Shown here: one piece after another, positions 6,721 to 14,487 of the stretch
Layout: each line of letters begins with the position of its first letter
Position numbering within the stretch: the first letter of the stretch is position 1
From: Christensenella sp964592155
GTDB lineage: Bacteria; Bacillota; Clostridia; Christensenellales; Christensenellaceae
Length of the DNA: 18,521 nucleotides
Direction: 5' to 3'
Assembly (NCBI GenBank): GCA_964592155.1
Contig: CAZQDA010000058.1
Location: 1 to 18,521 of the forward strand
Translations under genes and position numbers: made by a program
Notes under the pieces: generated by a model
The model's input: the letters and a program-made list of their open reading frames with translations, nothing else
Told to the model about the DNA's origin: nothing
The model's database searches: none

Positions 6721-7740
6721 TTATTCTGCCAGCATCATCGCTTTCACACTGTTTTTTCGGTCGTTTGCGTAAGCGTTCAGCGCCTCGCCGATGTTTTCCA
6801 GTGAAAATCGGTGCGTAATCAGCGGCCACACGTCCACAATGCCCGCTTTCAAAAGATCGATTCCTTTCGGAAAATACAGCGCCGGAATCGCGTTGGAAGC
6901 CCGCACCTGTAATTTTTTTCCGTGTACCACATTTGAGTCGAGCGTCATCGCCGCGCCCTCCCCATAGCTGATCCCCAGAAAGGACACGATGCCGCCCGCG
7001 TTGCACACGCGCGTCGCCGCGTCAATGGTCGCCGGCGGCGAGGAAACAAGCACCTTATCCACCCCTCCCTTTTCAAAAGGATAGCTCGTGAGGTCTTCTT
7101 TGTCTGTATAAATGATTTCATCCGCACCGAATTTTTTCGCAAGCTCGATGCGCTTATCCGCGCCGGAACGCTGCGCCGCATAAATCTTGCGTGCGCCGCA
7201 TCTTTTTGCCATTTGCAGCGCCATCAGCCCGATCGGCCCCAGCCCCAGCACCAAAACGTCGTCGTTCATCTTGATATCCGCTGTCATCACAAAGTCAATC
7301 GCCACGCCCAGCGGCTCCAAAAAAGCCCCCTCTTCAAACGATAAACCGTCAAACGGAACGCACAAAACCTCAGGCGCAATCACATACTCGGAAAAGCCCA
7401 TGCTCTGTCTGCCTCCGGACATAAAGTTCGGCCCGTCCATGCTCAGGTCTACCCGCCCGTTGAGCGAACACGCCGCCGCCGGATCAAAAATAGACGTTTC
7501 CAGCGCAACCTTGTCGCCCGCTTTCAGCCGCGATACGCCCTTTCCCGTTTTCTCTACCACGCCGGAAAACTCATGTCCGAACGGCTGCCACTCTTGCGCC
7601 GCATAGCTCGCCAGAATGTTGTCATATCCACAAAATCCGCATGCCTTGATCTTGATTAAAACCTCTCCCTCGCCCGGCTCTTTAAGCGCCACATCCTTAA
7701 GCTCAAACTGGTAAGGCGCTTTCATATACGCTGTTTTCAT
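6721..7740 (-). CDS. MDR-family dehydrogenase lacking the structural-zinc lobe
   Basis: 339-residue medium-chain dehydrogenase/reductase of the sugar- or alcohol-dehydrogenase type. Likely catalytic-zinc ligands are Cys37 (CGFCGYD), His56-Glu57 (GHEF) and Glu142. The Rossmann motif GLGPIG is at 166-171. After GDKVALE the usual four-cysteine structural-zinc loop is absent: residues 82-115 contain a single Cys (91). The second Rossmann strand ends in AAQRS with no acidic residue, suggesting NADP(H) (inference). The ribosome binding site is weak, a GGGG 11 nt upstream. The gene starts 36 bp after the GtrII-like gene and is the last of the proA unit, ending at a strong terminator. The substrate is unknown; only part of its similarity to the zinc dehydrogenase at 486-1547 is in the active site. 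Confidence 0.9.
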   Translation of the reverse strand: MKTAYMKAPYQFELKDVALKEPGEGEVLIKIKACGFCGYDNILASYAAQEWQPFGHEFSGVVEKTGKGVSRLKAGDKVALETSIFDPAAACSLNGRVDLSMDGPNFMSGGRQSMGFSEYVIAPEVLCVPFDGLSFEEGAFLEPLGVAIDFVMTADIKMNDDVLVLGLGPIGLMALQMAKRCGARKIYAAQRSGADKRIELAKKFGADEIIYTDKEDLTSYPFEKGGVDKVLVSSPPATIDAATRVCNAGGIVSFLGISYGEGAAMTLDSNVVHGKKLQVRASNAIPALYFPKGIDLLKAGIVDVWPLITHRFSLENIGEALNAYANDRKNSVKAMMLAE

Positions 7741-7776
7741 GATTTTTCAAACCCCATTTTCTTTATTTTGAGAAAT

Positions 7777-9357
7777 CTATTTTTCTCCTGTCGATAGCAT
7801 GATATTCAATCCATACCATGCTTCGTCCGGCTCGGAAAGCTTAATGAGGATGCAGTCTCCGATCTTTTGAACCGATCCCTCCATCGGCCAGCAGGGCATA
7901 TCCGCAGCGTTTTGCACCCCCTGCACAAATTGATCCCGGGTATAGGGAAGAATCGGATAGCCTGCTATTTTGAAAAACTCAAACAATCTTCCATTGTTCC
8001 CACCATCCCAGCTGAAAAAGGAACCCGTCACCGAACTGTCGGGCACAGGCTCAAACGACCGGTCAAGCTTCCCTACAAAGATCACCGGAGCTTCCGCCCG
8101 ATTATATCCAAGCGCGCTCACCCGTTCCATCATCTGCGCGCTTGTCGCTTTGTCTTTCTCATATACCAGATACCCATTGAAAAACATCAGGTTCATATAC
8201 CCCGCGTTCATGAGCAGAAGCACACACACAACAAGGTTCAGGACCACGCGCAGTATCCGTGTTTTTCTCACAAGGTTGACGACCAGAAACAGTTCTATGC
8301 CCATCGCAAAGGGCAGCGCAAGCAGCGTGCGCCCCATCACAGCAGGCTGAGCGAGCAGCAATGCCATAAAAAAGGGAGAAACCAGCAGCAGCATACACGC
8401 CAAAAGCAGCAACGCCTTATGTTTGCCGCCTTTTTTACGAGCCACGCATACGCCTGTAAAAATCAAAAAAAGCGTCGTGACCGCCAAAATCACACTGCCG
8501 CCATATGTTTTTACTCCAAACAGTACCGCTCCCGAATTTCGTATCGTGATCAAAAGCGGATTGTCCGAATTTCCCCATCCAATCAATCCGTCGCTCAAAT
8601 ATCCCTGCCCGCCCGGCGCCACATAGGTCGTGAGGTAAGCGTTCATCAGCGCATAAATCCCCACGCCAACCGCAACCGCGCACAAACCCCACAAAACGTT
8701 CTTCATGATCACAGCATAGCGCGGCTTTTCTTCGCGCAGTACACAGATCAGCGCGTATGCCGCCAGCGCCGTTAAAAAGACGCCTGCAAATGCCTGATAA
8801 AATGAAGTGGCCACGAGCGCCAGCGCCGCGCCAGCCGCGAGCAGCCCCCGCGCCTTGAGCCTGAAATACAGAAAAATGCACAAAACCCCAAACGCAGCCA
8901 AAAGCATTGCAAGCCCCTGTTGCAAACTGAACATAGAAAAAGAAAGTATCTCCCCAGCCGCCAGCGGCACCGAGGGAAACATCGCGCAAAAAACAAAAAC
9001 CGAAAAGCGGCTGAACTCACCCCAAAACAGAGTCACACAAAACGCAAATAAAACGCCCGCCGCCGTCCACAGCACCACGCCAAAAAAATCAGAAAAAAAC
9101 GGGATATACCCGCCCATAGGCGTCACAACGCTGTCAAACAGAAAAAGCCCAAACCGCCCCTGCTGCACCCAAACATTTTTGATCAGTTCAGGGTCTGTGT
9201 TCATGATCCATGTCTCTTCATCGATGCCAATGGTAAAATGCGTGAGCATAAAGCCATAGCAAACGACAGCAAACACAAAAGCGGCGATGATTGCGCCTTT
9301 ATTTTGTATCAAAAACCTGCGTCCGTCATCCTGCAAAACCGCCGCAATTTTCTTCAT
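7777..9357 (-). CDS. Multi-span membrane protein, probable GtrII-type glucosyltransferase family
   Basis: 526 residues with roughly ten or more hydrophobic spans, starting near residues 20-40 and continuing to about residue 390, then a soluble C-terminal part of about 130 residues. After the first span comes an acidic motif IDEE (45-48) and then QQGRFG (65-70). This layout resembles GT-C membrane glycosyltransferases, specifically the GtrII glucosyltransferase family as I remember it. Members of that family add glucose from a lipid carrier to surface polysaccharide on the outer face. The exact donor and acceptor are unknown, and other polytopic families are possible. The ATG at 9357, 16 bp after the proA stop, is preferred over the one at 9399, which would overlap proA. 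Tight spacing indicates co-transcription with proA, though no metabolic link is obvious. Confidence 0.72.
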   Translation of the reverse strand: MKKIAAVLQDDGRRFLIQNKGAIIAAFVFAVVCYGFMLTHFTIGIDEETWIMNTDPELIKNVWVQQGRFGLFLFDSVVTPMGGYIPFFSDFFGVVLWTAAGVLFAFCVTLFWGEFSRFSVFVFCAMFPSVPLAAGEILSFSMFSLQQGLAMLLAAFGVLCIFLYFRLKARGLLAAGAALALVATSFYQAFAGVFLTALAAYALICVLREEKPRYAVIMKNVLWGLCAVAVGVGIYALMNAYLTTYVAPGGQGYLSDGLIGWGNSDNPLLITIRNSGAVLFGVKTYGGSVILAVTTLFLIFTGVCVARKKGGKHKALLLLACMLLLVSPFFMALLLAQPAVMGRTLLALPFAMGIELFLVVNLVRKTRILRVVLNLVVCVLLLMNAGYMNLMFFNGYLVYEKDKATSAQMMERVSALGYNRAEAPVIFVGKLDRSFEPVPDSSVTGSFFSWDGGNNGRLFEFFKIAGYPILPYTRDQFVQGVQNAADMPCWPMEGSVQKIGDCILIKLSEPDEAWYGLNIMLSTGEK

Positions 9358-9373
9358 GCCATTTTCCCGCCGT

Positions 9374-10612
9374 TTATCTGATCTGCCCGTCGCCGTCAAT
9401 CACGTATTTAATCGTAGTCAGCTCTTCAAGCCCCATCGGTCCGCGCGCATGAAGCTTTTGCGTCGAAATTCCGATCTCCGCGCCGTATCCAAATTCAAAT
9501 CCGTCCGTAAACCGCGTACTCGCGTTCACATACACCGCAGCCGAGTCCACCTCGTCTTTAAACTTTTCCGCATTGCGGTAATCGTTGGTAAGGATCGCTT
9601 CCGAATGCCCCGTTCCATGCGCATTGATGTGGCGGATCGCCTCATCCACATCGCTTACAACCTTCACGGAAATAATGTAATCCAGATATTCCGTGTCATA
9701 ATCCTCTTCACTCGCGGGCTGCGCGCCATATTTCTGGCTGACCTCGCACCCGCGGATCTCCACCCTCTTTTCCTTGAGCGCGGCAAACACCACCGGCAAA
9801 AATTCCTTTGCGATATCCGCATGCACAAGCAGGCTCTCCGCCGCGTTGCACACCGCCGGACGCGTTGTCTTCGCATTGACGGTGATCGCGGTCGCCATAT
9901 CAAAATCCGCCGTTCTGTCCACAAAAATATGACAGTTTCCGGTTCCCGTTTCAATCACCGGAATCGTCGCGTTTTGCACGACAGACTGGATGAGTCCGCC
10001 GCCGCCGCGCGGAATCAGCACATCGATCACGCCGGAAAGCTTCATCATTTCCATCACGGATTCACGCGATGTTTCCGTGATGAGACCCACCGCCCCCTTG
10101 GGCATTCCCGCCGCTTCACCCGCGCGGATCAGCACGTCCGCAATCGCTTTATTGGAATGGATCGCTTCGCTGCCGCCCTTCAAAACAACCGCGTTGGATG
10201 TTTTGATGCACAGCGCCACCGCATCCGCCGTCACATTCGGACGCGCCTCATAGATGATTCCAATCACACCCATCGGCACACGCCTCTTCGCAATTTTAAG
10301 GCCGTTCGGGCGGCGCACCGCGTGGACGATCTCGCCCACAGGGTCGGGCAGCTCCGCCACGTCGCGCAAGCCCTGCGCCATATCCTGTATACGCTTTTTG
10401 TCCAGCGCAAGGCGGTCAATCAGCGCCGCAGTGCGTCCTTTTTCCCGCGCCGCGTCCACATCAACCGCATTTTGCTTCATGATTTCTTCCGTATTGGACA
10501 AAAGCCCGTTTGCCATCGCCACGAGTATTTTATTCTTCTCAAGCGTAGTCAGGTTGTTCATGACCGCTTTTGCAGCCTTTGCCGCAAGCGCCGTTTCAAG
10601 CACCTTTCCCAT
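9374..10612 (-). CDS. proA: Glutamate-5-semialdehyde dehydrogenase (gamma-glutamyl phosphate reductase)
   Basis: 412 residues, the usual length. It reduces gamma-glutamyl phosphate to glutamate-5-semialdehyde with NADPH, the second step of proline synthesis, in the cytosol. It belongs to the aldehyde dehydrogenase superfamily. The catalytic Cys255 sits in RPAVCNAAE. Other family landmarks are YEARPNVT (121-128), LKGGSEA (144-150), the PRGGGGLI stretch (201-208) and ETGTGNCHIFVD (221-232). The ATG at 10612 has AAAGGGG 8 nt upstream, and a clear promoter lies 30 bp above it. proB, which makes the unstable substrate and is often adjacent, is not next to it; the upstream gene is an unrelated envelope unit ending in a terminator. 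The GtrII-like gene follows 16 bp downstream. Confidence 0.97.
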   Translation of the reverse strand: MGKVLETALAAKAAKAVMNNLTTLEKNKILVAMANGLLSNTEEIMKQNAVDVDAAREKGRTAALIDRLALDKKRIQDMAQGLRDVAELPDPVGEIVHAVRRPNGLKIAKRRVPMGVIGIIYEARPNVTADAVALCIKTSNAVVLKGGSEAIHSNKAIADVLIRAGEAAGMPKGAVGLITETSRESVMEMMKLSGVIDVLIPRGGGGLIQSVVQNATIPVIETGTGNCHIFVDRTADFDMATAITVNAKTTRPAVCNAAESLLVHADIAKEFLPVVFAALKEKRVEIRGCEVSQKYGAQPASEEDYDTEYLDYIISVKVVSDVDEAIRHINAHGTGHSEAILTNDYRNAEKFKDEVDSAAVYVNASTRFTDGFEFGYGAEIGISTQKLHARGPMGLEELTTIKYVIDGDGQIR

Positions 10613-10641
10613 ATCAAAAACCCCTTTTTGCCGTTTTTTTT

Positions 10642-10670
10642 AGTATAACATTCCGCCCTAATGAAAACAA
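10642..10670 (-). promoter_or_regulatory. Promoter of proA unit
   Basis: On the minus strand, TTGTTT (10665-10670), a 17-nt spacer and TATACT (10642-10647). The -35 lies inside the T-rich tail of the terminator just upstream, so the two signals overlap. Confidence 0.75.
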
Positions 10671-10692
10671 GTGCGGCGGAAATCCGCCGCAC
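10660..10692 (-). terminator. Terminator of the amidase unit
   Basis: A perfect 9-bp GC-rich stem, GTGCGGCGG (10671-10679) with CCGCCGCAC (10684-10692), closes a 4-nt loop. On the minus strand it is followed by TTGTTTTCATT. It begins 6 bp after the stop of the 125-residue protein. Confidence 0.8.
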
Positions 10693-10698
10693 GACACG

Positions 10699-11076
10699 TT
10701 ATTCTATCTCCCTGCGCGATTCTGTGATTGCCTCTGCCTCCCGCCATGGAATTTCCATGCGGTAATCCATTCTATCCATCCGCCGCATCCCAAGTCTGCG
10801 GGCAACCGCTTCATCTGATGTCGCGATCACAATGCCCTGCGCCGTCTTATCCGCGATTTCAAACCGCCCGCCGCCATACGCCGCATAGCTTTTCACAAGC
10901 TCCAGCTTTGTGATTTCCTCCCGCTTCACTGTTTTCGTAAAGTTGTGGTACGGCGTTTTCTGGAATCCCTCCGGCGCATCTGGTCCTTCTGCAATCAGCT
11001 TCACGCCGCCTTCCGCCTTTGCCGCCCTGTATTCCTTTCCCTGATAGACCGCATACAGGCCGTTTTTGATTTCCAT
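10699..11076 (-). CDS. Unrecognised 125-residue protein
   Basis: I do not recognise this family. No signal peptide or membrane span is visible, so it is probably cytosolic. The N-terminal third (MEIKNGLYAVYQGKEYRA) looks beta-rich. The middle has a Lys/Glu-rich stretch (KREEITKLELVKSY, about 51-64), and the C-terminus is rich in Arg, Met and Glu (about 94-125). A GGAG site 10 nt before the ATG at 11076 overlaps the end of the upstream lipoprotein gene, and only 5 bp separate the two genes. It is thus the third gene of the amidase unit and is followed by a terminator. That context suggests, but does not prove, a role linked to the cell envelope. Confidence 0.8.
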   Translation of the reverse strand: MEIKNGLYAVYQGKEYRAAKAEGGVKLIAEGPDAPEGFQKTPYHNFTKTVKREEITKLELVKSYAAYGGGRFEIADKTAQGIVIATSDEAVARRLGMRRMDRMDYRMEIPWREAEAITESRREIE

Positions 11077-11081
11077 CCTTT

Positions 11082-11936
11082 TTATTCTCCAACCGGAACA
11101 AACTGCCCCGCCTCCGCCGTATAAACGCCGCGCAGGGTTTCCGTGCCATCCTCGCTTACTTCAAACAACTGCGCCCCGTCCACAAGCACCGTAAATTCAC
11201 TCATCACCCATTCCGGCGAACCCCACCGTCCATTGGTGCCTGTGGTAAAGCCCGCGCCTCCAAAGGGATACGGATCTTCCACTGTGCCGCCGTTTGCCGG
11301 TGATTTGGGAATCACCGCCTGATCGATGTTCGTGGCATAAAAACGAATCACCGCGTAGCTCTCCCCCTCCGGCTTAAAATATGTGCCCTCGTAATCAAGC
11401 CGCAGTCCGTAATACATGTCCTGCGTGGTCTTGTACTGCTTCACGTCCGCGCATGCGGATACAAAACCTTTGGGCGTTTTATATTCGCCGGAAAGGTATT
11501 TGTTCATGTCGTAGGTCGTAATCACCTTTTGCATCAGCGTATTTTCGTCAGGAACAATCTGCCTATTCCTGATTGCGTTCATCTTCGCAAGCTCCTCGCC
11601 TGTCATGTCTGCCGCCGCCTTTTCACACAGCGCCTGAAATTCTTCCACAGTGAGCCCCTGCTCCTGCGCATAAGCCTCGATTGTATCTGTAAAACCGCCT
11701 TCCAGCTTTTGCAGGCGGTCGTGGTTATAGGTAGCCTTGGAAGTGTCCTCTTCCGCGCTTGATTCGGGCGTTGCCTGTACGCTTGCTGACGCGGCCTGCG
11801 ATTGTTGCGGGGCGGCACTCTGCGTTTGCTCCGCAGCCGGAACCGAAGGCTGCTGTGCCGGCTGTGCCTGGCAGCCTGCAAAAACAAAAGCAACCAGTAT
11901 GATTGCCAGTAATATCCCTAAAATTCTTTTCTTCAT
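11082..11936 (-). CDS. Unrecognised lipoprotein
   Basis: 284 residues. The signal peptide (MKKR, then a hydrophobic core) ends in the lipobox FAGC, with Cys22 as the lipid-modified residue. A Gln/Ala/Ser/Pro-rich linker runs to about residue 66. An alpha-helical, acidic segment follows (about 70-130; LQKLEGGFTDTIEAYAQEQG), then a beta-rich C-terminal domain with many aromatic and Gly residues (about 150-284). I know no domain name for it. It would sit on the outer membrane face like its neighbour. An excellent ribosome binding site, GGAGG 6 nt before the ATG, marks the start. It lies 36 bp after the amidase gene and 5 bp before the 125-residue protein, so all three are likely one transcript. 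It could help present or regulate the amidase, which is inference from position only. Confidence 0.85.
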   Translation of the reverse strand: MKKRILGILLAIILVAFVFAGCQAQPAQQPSVPAAEQTQSAAPQQSQAASASVQATPESSAEEDTSKATYNHDRLQKLEGGFTDTIEAYAQEQGLTVEEFQALCEKAAADMTGEELAKMNAIRNRQIVPDENTLMQKVITTYDMNKYLSGEYKTPKGFVSACADVKQYKTTQDMYYGLRLDYEGTYFKPEGESYAVIRFYATNIDQAVIPKSPANGGTVEDPYPFGGAGFTTGTNGRWGSPEWVMSEFTVLVDGAQLFEVSEDGTETLRGVYTAEAGQFVPVGE

Positions 11937-11972
11937 TCCATTCCTCCAAAATAAATTTTAAATTTCCGCCGC

Positions 11973-13037
11973 TCACGCGCCAAAATAGTTCATAATGCCA
12001 TTGCATACACCCTGCGCGCATGTCTGCTGATAGCCGTCTGAAATCAAAAGCTCTTCCTCGCTTCCGTTCGATAGGCATCCCATCTCCATATTGCAAACCG
12101 GAACCGTGCTCCAATTGAATCCCGTCTGATCGTCGCGCTCCATGATCCCGCGGTTTTTTGCTCCCGTCTCTTTCACAAACGCGCTTAAAATCGCCTTTCC
12201 GGCCGCAGCGCTCTGTTCCTCAAATCCTTTGGCATAACCGCCCACCGGCACCAGCATCAGCGCGCCGCGCACAGAGGAATCGTCCACCCCGTCACAGTGC
12301 AGCCTGATCACAAGGTCAACACCCGCGTCGTTCATCATGGTCGCGCGCTCACTGTTGGAGATATTCACCTCCGACGACTCGCGCGTCATCACCACTTCCG
12401 CGCCTTTTTCCTCCAGAAGGTCTCTCAGTTTAAGCCCCACCGCCAGCGTTATTTTGTATTCCGGCGTGCCTGTGTTGCGTCCGTCCGCGCCGGACGACAC
12501 CTTTGCCTTTTGCTCGGATGCCCCGGGCGCAACCGGCTCTTTCTCTGAATTTCCCTGCGCCTGATGCCCCGGATCGATCCCGATCTTCACGCCCGCGAGC
12601 GGCAGTTCACATTTTTTTGCGTCCTCCGCGTAAACACCCGCAAGCGTTTGCACTCCCGCAATCCCGTCTGCGGGTAATCCGCTTTGCCGCTGAAACAGCT
12701 TCACAGCACGCTCTGTCGCCGGGCCGTATTTGTCTGTATATTCCTCTATGTTTAAATAGCCAAGCTCCGCAAGACGCTGCTGCAGCTTTCTGACCTCTTC
12801 GCTCTGCACGCCGCTTTTGAGCGTGGGATCGGGTGTTAAAGTCGGCTCAGGAGTCGGCGCGGGCGTAGGCTCCGCACTCTGCAAGGCGCTCGGCGCTGCC
12901 GTTGGAGAAGCGGCTTTTGTCTGAACTGCCTCAGGGGAGGCCGAAGCATTTTCTTGCTTACCCTGCGACGCGCAGCCGGATAGCAGGCCGACGCAAAGCA
13001 GGATTGCCAGCAACCCCGCCACGATTTGTTTTTTCAT
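11973..13037 (-). CDS. N-acetylmuramoyl-L-alanine amidase lipoprotein (Amidase_3) with peptidoglycan-binding domain
   Basis: 354 residues. It cuts the amide bond between muramic acid and the stem peptide of peptidoglycan, outside the membrane. The signal peptide ends at the lipobox LLSGC (Cys22). A Ser/Ala/Pro/Thr linker (about 29-74) leads to a peptidoglycan-binding type 1 domain (75-137) and then the zinc amidase domain (about 149-354). Zinc ligands are His158 in GIDPGH, Glu193 and His247 in RLHCDG; the catalytic Glu318 is in NMEMGCLSN. The start is the ATG at 13037, 9 nt after AAGGG; the longer open frame upstream (to 13178) runs through the promoter. It heads a three-gene unit with two unrecognised genes. 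Candidate roles are daughter-cell separation and wall turnover; the sequence does not decide. Confidence 0.93.
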   Translation of the reverse strand: MKKQIVAGLLAILLCVGLLSGCASQGKQENASASPEAVQTKAASPTAAPSALQSAEPTPAPTPEPTLTPDPTLKSGVQSEEVRKLQQRLAELGYLNIEEYTDKYGPATERAVKLFQRQSGLPADGIAGVQTLAGVYAEDAKKCELPLAGVKIGIDPGHQAQGNSEKEPVAPGASEQKAKVSSGADGRNTGTPEYKITLAVGLKLRDLLEEKGAEVVMTRESSEVNISNSERATMMNDAGVDLVIRLHCDGVDDSSVRGALMLVPVGGYAKGFEEQSAAAGKAILSAFVKETGAKNRGIMERDDQTGFNWSTVPVCNMEMGCLSNGSEEELLISDGYQQTCAQGVCNGIMNYFGA

Positions 13038-13070
13038 GTGATTTATCCCTTTCATCTGCCCATTGCTTTT

Positions 13071-13099
13071 ATTATACCCCTCCCTCACCAAACACTCAA
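13071..13099 (-). promoter_or_regulatory. Promoter of the amidase unit
   Basis: On the minus strand, TTGAGT (13094-13099), a 17-nt G-rich spacer and TATAAT (13071-13076). The ATG at 13037 lies about 27 nt downstream of the predicted start point. Confidence 0.78.
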
Positions 13100-13119
13100 A
13101 TAAAACAGCGCACAACCGC

Positions 13120-13147
13120 GTTACAAAATAAAAAAACATGGTATAAT
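13120..13147 (+). promoter_or_regulatory. Promoter of the divergent SDR gene
   Basis: TATAAT (13142-13147) is preceded by TGG, an extended -10. The possible -35, GTTACA (13120-13125), has a 16-nt spacer. The leader to the ATG at 13182 would be about 28 nt. Confidence 0.6.
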
Positions 13148-13181
13148 AGAGAGATAAATTTTGATAAGGCAGGTTCAAATT

Positions 13182-13931
13182 ATGAAGGCACTCATCACAG
13201 GCGCAAGCTCCGGCATCGGGCGGGATATCGCAAGGAATTTAAGCAAACGCGGGTATGGCCTTATCATCACCGCGCGTCGCGAAGACAGGCTTTTGGAGCT
13301 TAAAAATGAACTCAAAACAGATGTGCAGATCATTACTGCCGATCTTTCCAAAGAAGAAGAATGTATGCGGCTCTATCAGGAGACGCGCGGTCAGGAGATT
13401 GACGTGCTCGTCAACAATGCCGGTTATGGTGTGTTCGGCGCTTTTGACCAAACCGACCTTTTCAAAGAAATCAATATGATTGATCTGAATATTATTTCCG
13501 TCCACATCCTGATGAAGCTGTTTTTGGCTGATTTCATGGAAAAAGACCACGGCTATATTTTAAACGTGGCTTCTTCCGCCGCGTTTATGCCGGGTCCTTT
13601 GTTTTCTTCTTATTATGCGTCAAAGGCGTATGTTTTGCGCATGACGCTCGCGGTGCGCGAAGAGCTGCGCAGGACGGGAAAGCATGTCTTTTTGAGCGCG
13701 CTGTGCCCAGGGCCTGTCAACACGGAGTTTAATGAGACCGCGGGCGCGCAGTTCGGCCTTTCCGGCCTTTCCTCTTCCTATGTTGCGGACTATGCCCTGA
13801 AAAAGATGTTCGCCGGAAAAACTGTCATCGTTCCGGGGGCCGTCATGAAAGCCGCCCGTTTCTTTTCCAAAATTATGCCGGACAGCTTTCTTGCCAAAAT
13901 GGCGTATGGCTTTCAGCACAAAAAGAAATAA
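13182..13931 (+). CDS. Classical short-chain dehydrogenase/reductase
   Basis: 249 residues with every classical SDR landmark: TGASSGIG (6-13), VNNAG (77-81), Asn103, Ser131-132, and Tyr144 and Lys148 of YxxxK. Arg32-Arg33 after the second strand point to NADP(H). The overall pattern, with a C-terminal stretch ending in a basic tail (QHKKK), is that of the DltE/YqjQ-like SDR group, whose substrates are largely unknown; the assignment stops there. The chosen ATG at 13182 starts MKALITGAS, the normal beginning of the fold, with a modest AGGCAGG 8 nt upstream. A TTG at 13161 is in frame but would add residues not usual in the family. The gene stands alone on the plus strand, divergent from the amidase. 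No clear terminator is visible in the 79 bp before the convergent gene. Confidence 0.93.
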   Translation: MKALITGASSGIGRDIARNLSKRGYGLIITARREDRLLELKNELKTDVQIITADLSKEEECMRLYQETRGQEIDVLVNNAGYGVFGAFDQTDLFKEINMIDLNIISVHILMKLFLADFMEKDHGYILNVASSAAFMPGPLFSSYYASKAYVLRMTLAVREELRRTGKHVFLSALCPGPVNTEFNETAGAQFGLSGLSSSYVADYALKKMFAGKTVIVPGAVMKAARFFSKIMPDSFLAKMAYGFQHKKK

Positions 13932-14010
13932 TCCGCGAAAAGTTTATCCTTCGCTCGCAAGCCGCGCGCAAAGCCGTCGCCGCTCAGGTGCTGCATGGTT
14001 TGTATCAAAA

Positions 14011-14478
14011 TCAAAACAGCCCCACCAACACAAGCGGCGCCAAAAACATCAATAAAAAAGAAAATCCAATCAGCCACCTGAAAAGATTTTTTCTCTTTTT
14101 CTCATCTGCAATCGTCACTTTTAAAGCAAGATAATCCAGTGAAAGGAACGCGCAATATACGGCGGAAAGGCATAACGCATATAAAACCGCGTTTCCAATC
14201 AGGTCGTCTGTGATGCCCCATTCGCTGTGCGCTCTGTTCAACACAGGAATGCCCGCGCTTATAAAAAGCATCGCGATATGGGAAAGGTAAACCGATGCGA
14301 TTCCGATTCCCCACGCAGGAAAAAGTACGCCGGCAAACGATCCGCCTTTCAAATCCTCTTTTTGAATCCCCAGCCATCGTGATATCGGATACAAAAACGC
14401 AAAATATGCCAACAATAGAAGGAATATCCATATCAGGCAAAACGGCGGGATCAGGCCGATAAAAGCGAAGATACCCAT
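14011..14478 (-). CDS. Unrecognised four-span membrane protein
   Basis: 155 residues with about four hydrophobic spans: near 5-30, 48-75, 93-115 and 132-153. The loop between spans 1 and 2 has IQKEDLKGG, and the loop before the last span is basic (ADEKKRKNLFRW), presumably on the cytoplasmic side. I do not recognise the family. The ATG is 9 bp after the rsfS stop with only a weak ribosome binding site, so translation is probably coupled to rsfS. It is the last gene of the housekeeping operon. No clear terminator follows before the convergent SDR gene ends. Its position next to rsfS may be incidental. Confidence 0.78.
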   Translation of the reverse strand: MGIFAFIGLIPPFCLIWIFLLLLAYFAFLYPISRWLGIQKEDLKGGSFAGVLFPAWGIGIASVYLSHIAMLFISAGIPVLNRAHSEWGITDDLIGNAVLYALCLSAVYCAFLSLDYLALKVTIADEKKRKNLFRWLIGFSFLLMFLAPLVLVGLF

Positions 14479-14487
14479 GGCGTTCTC

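Noticed and set aside
9287..10648. Long plus-strand open frame opposite proA (about 450 codons)
   Set aside because: It is the mirror of a complete, motif-bearing proA. Its translation is rich in His and Arg, as expected of an antisense frame in GC-rich codons, and there is no ribosome binding site or family motif.
13932..14010. Terminator between the convergent SDR and four-span membrane protein genes
   Set aside because: GC-rich short repeats are present, but no stem followed by a T-run on either strand.
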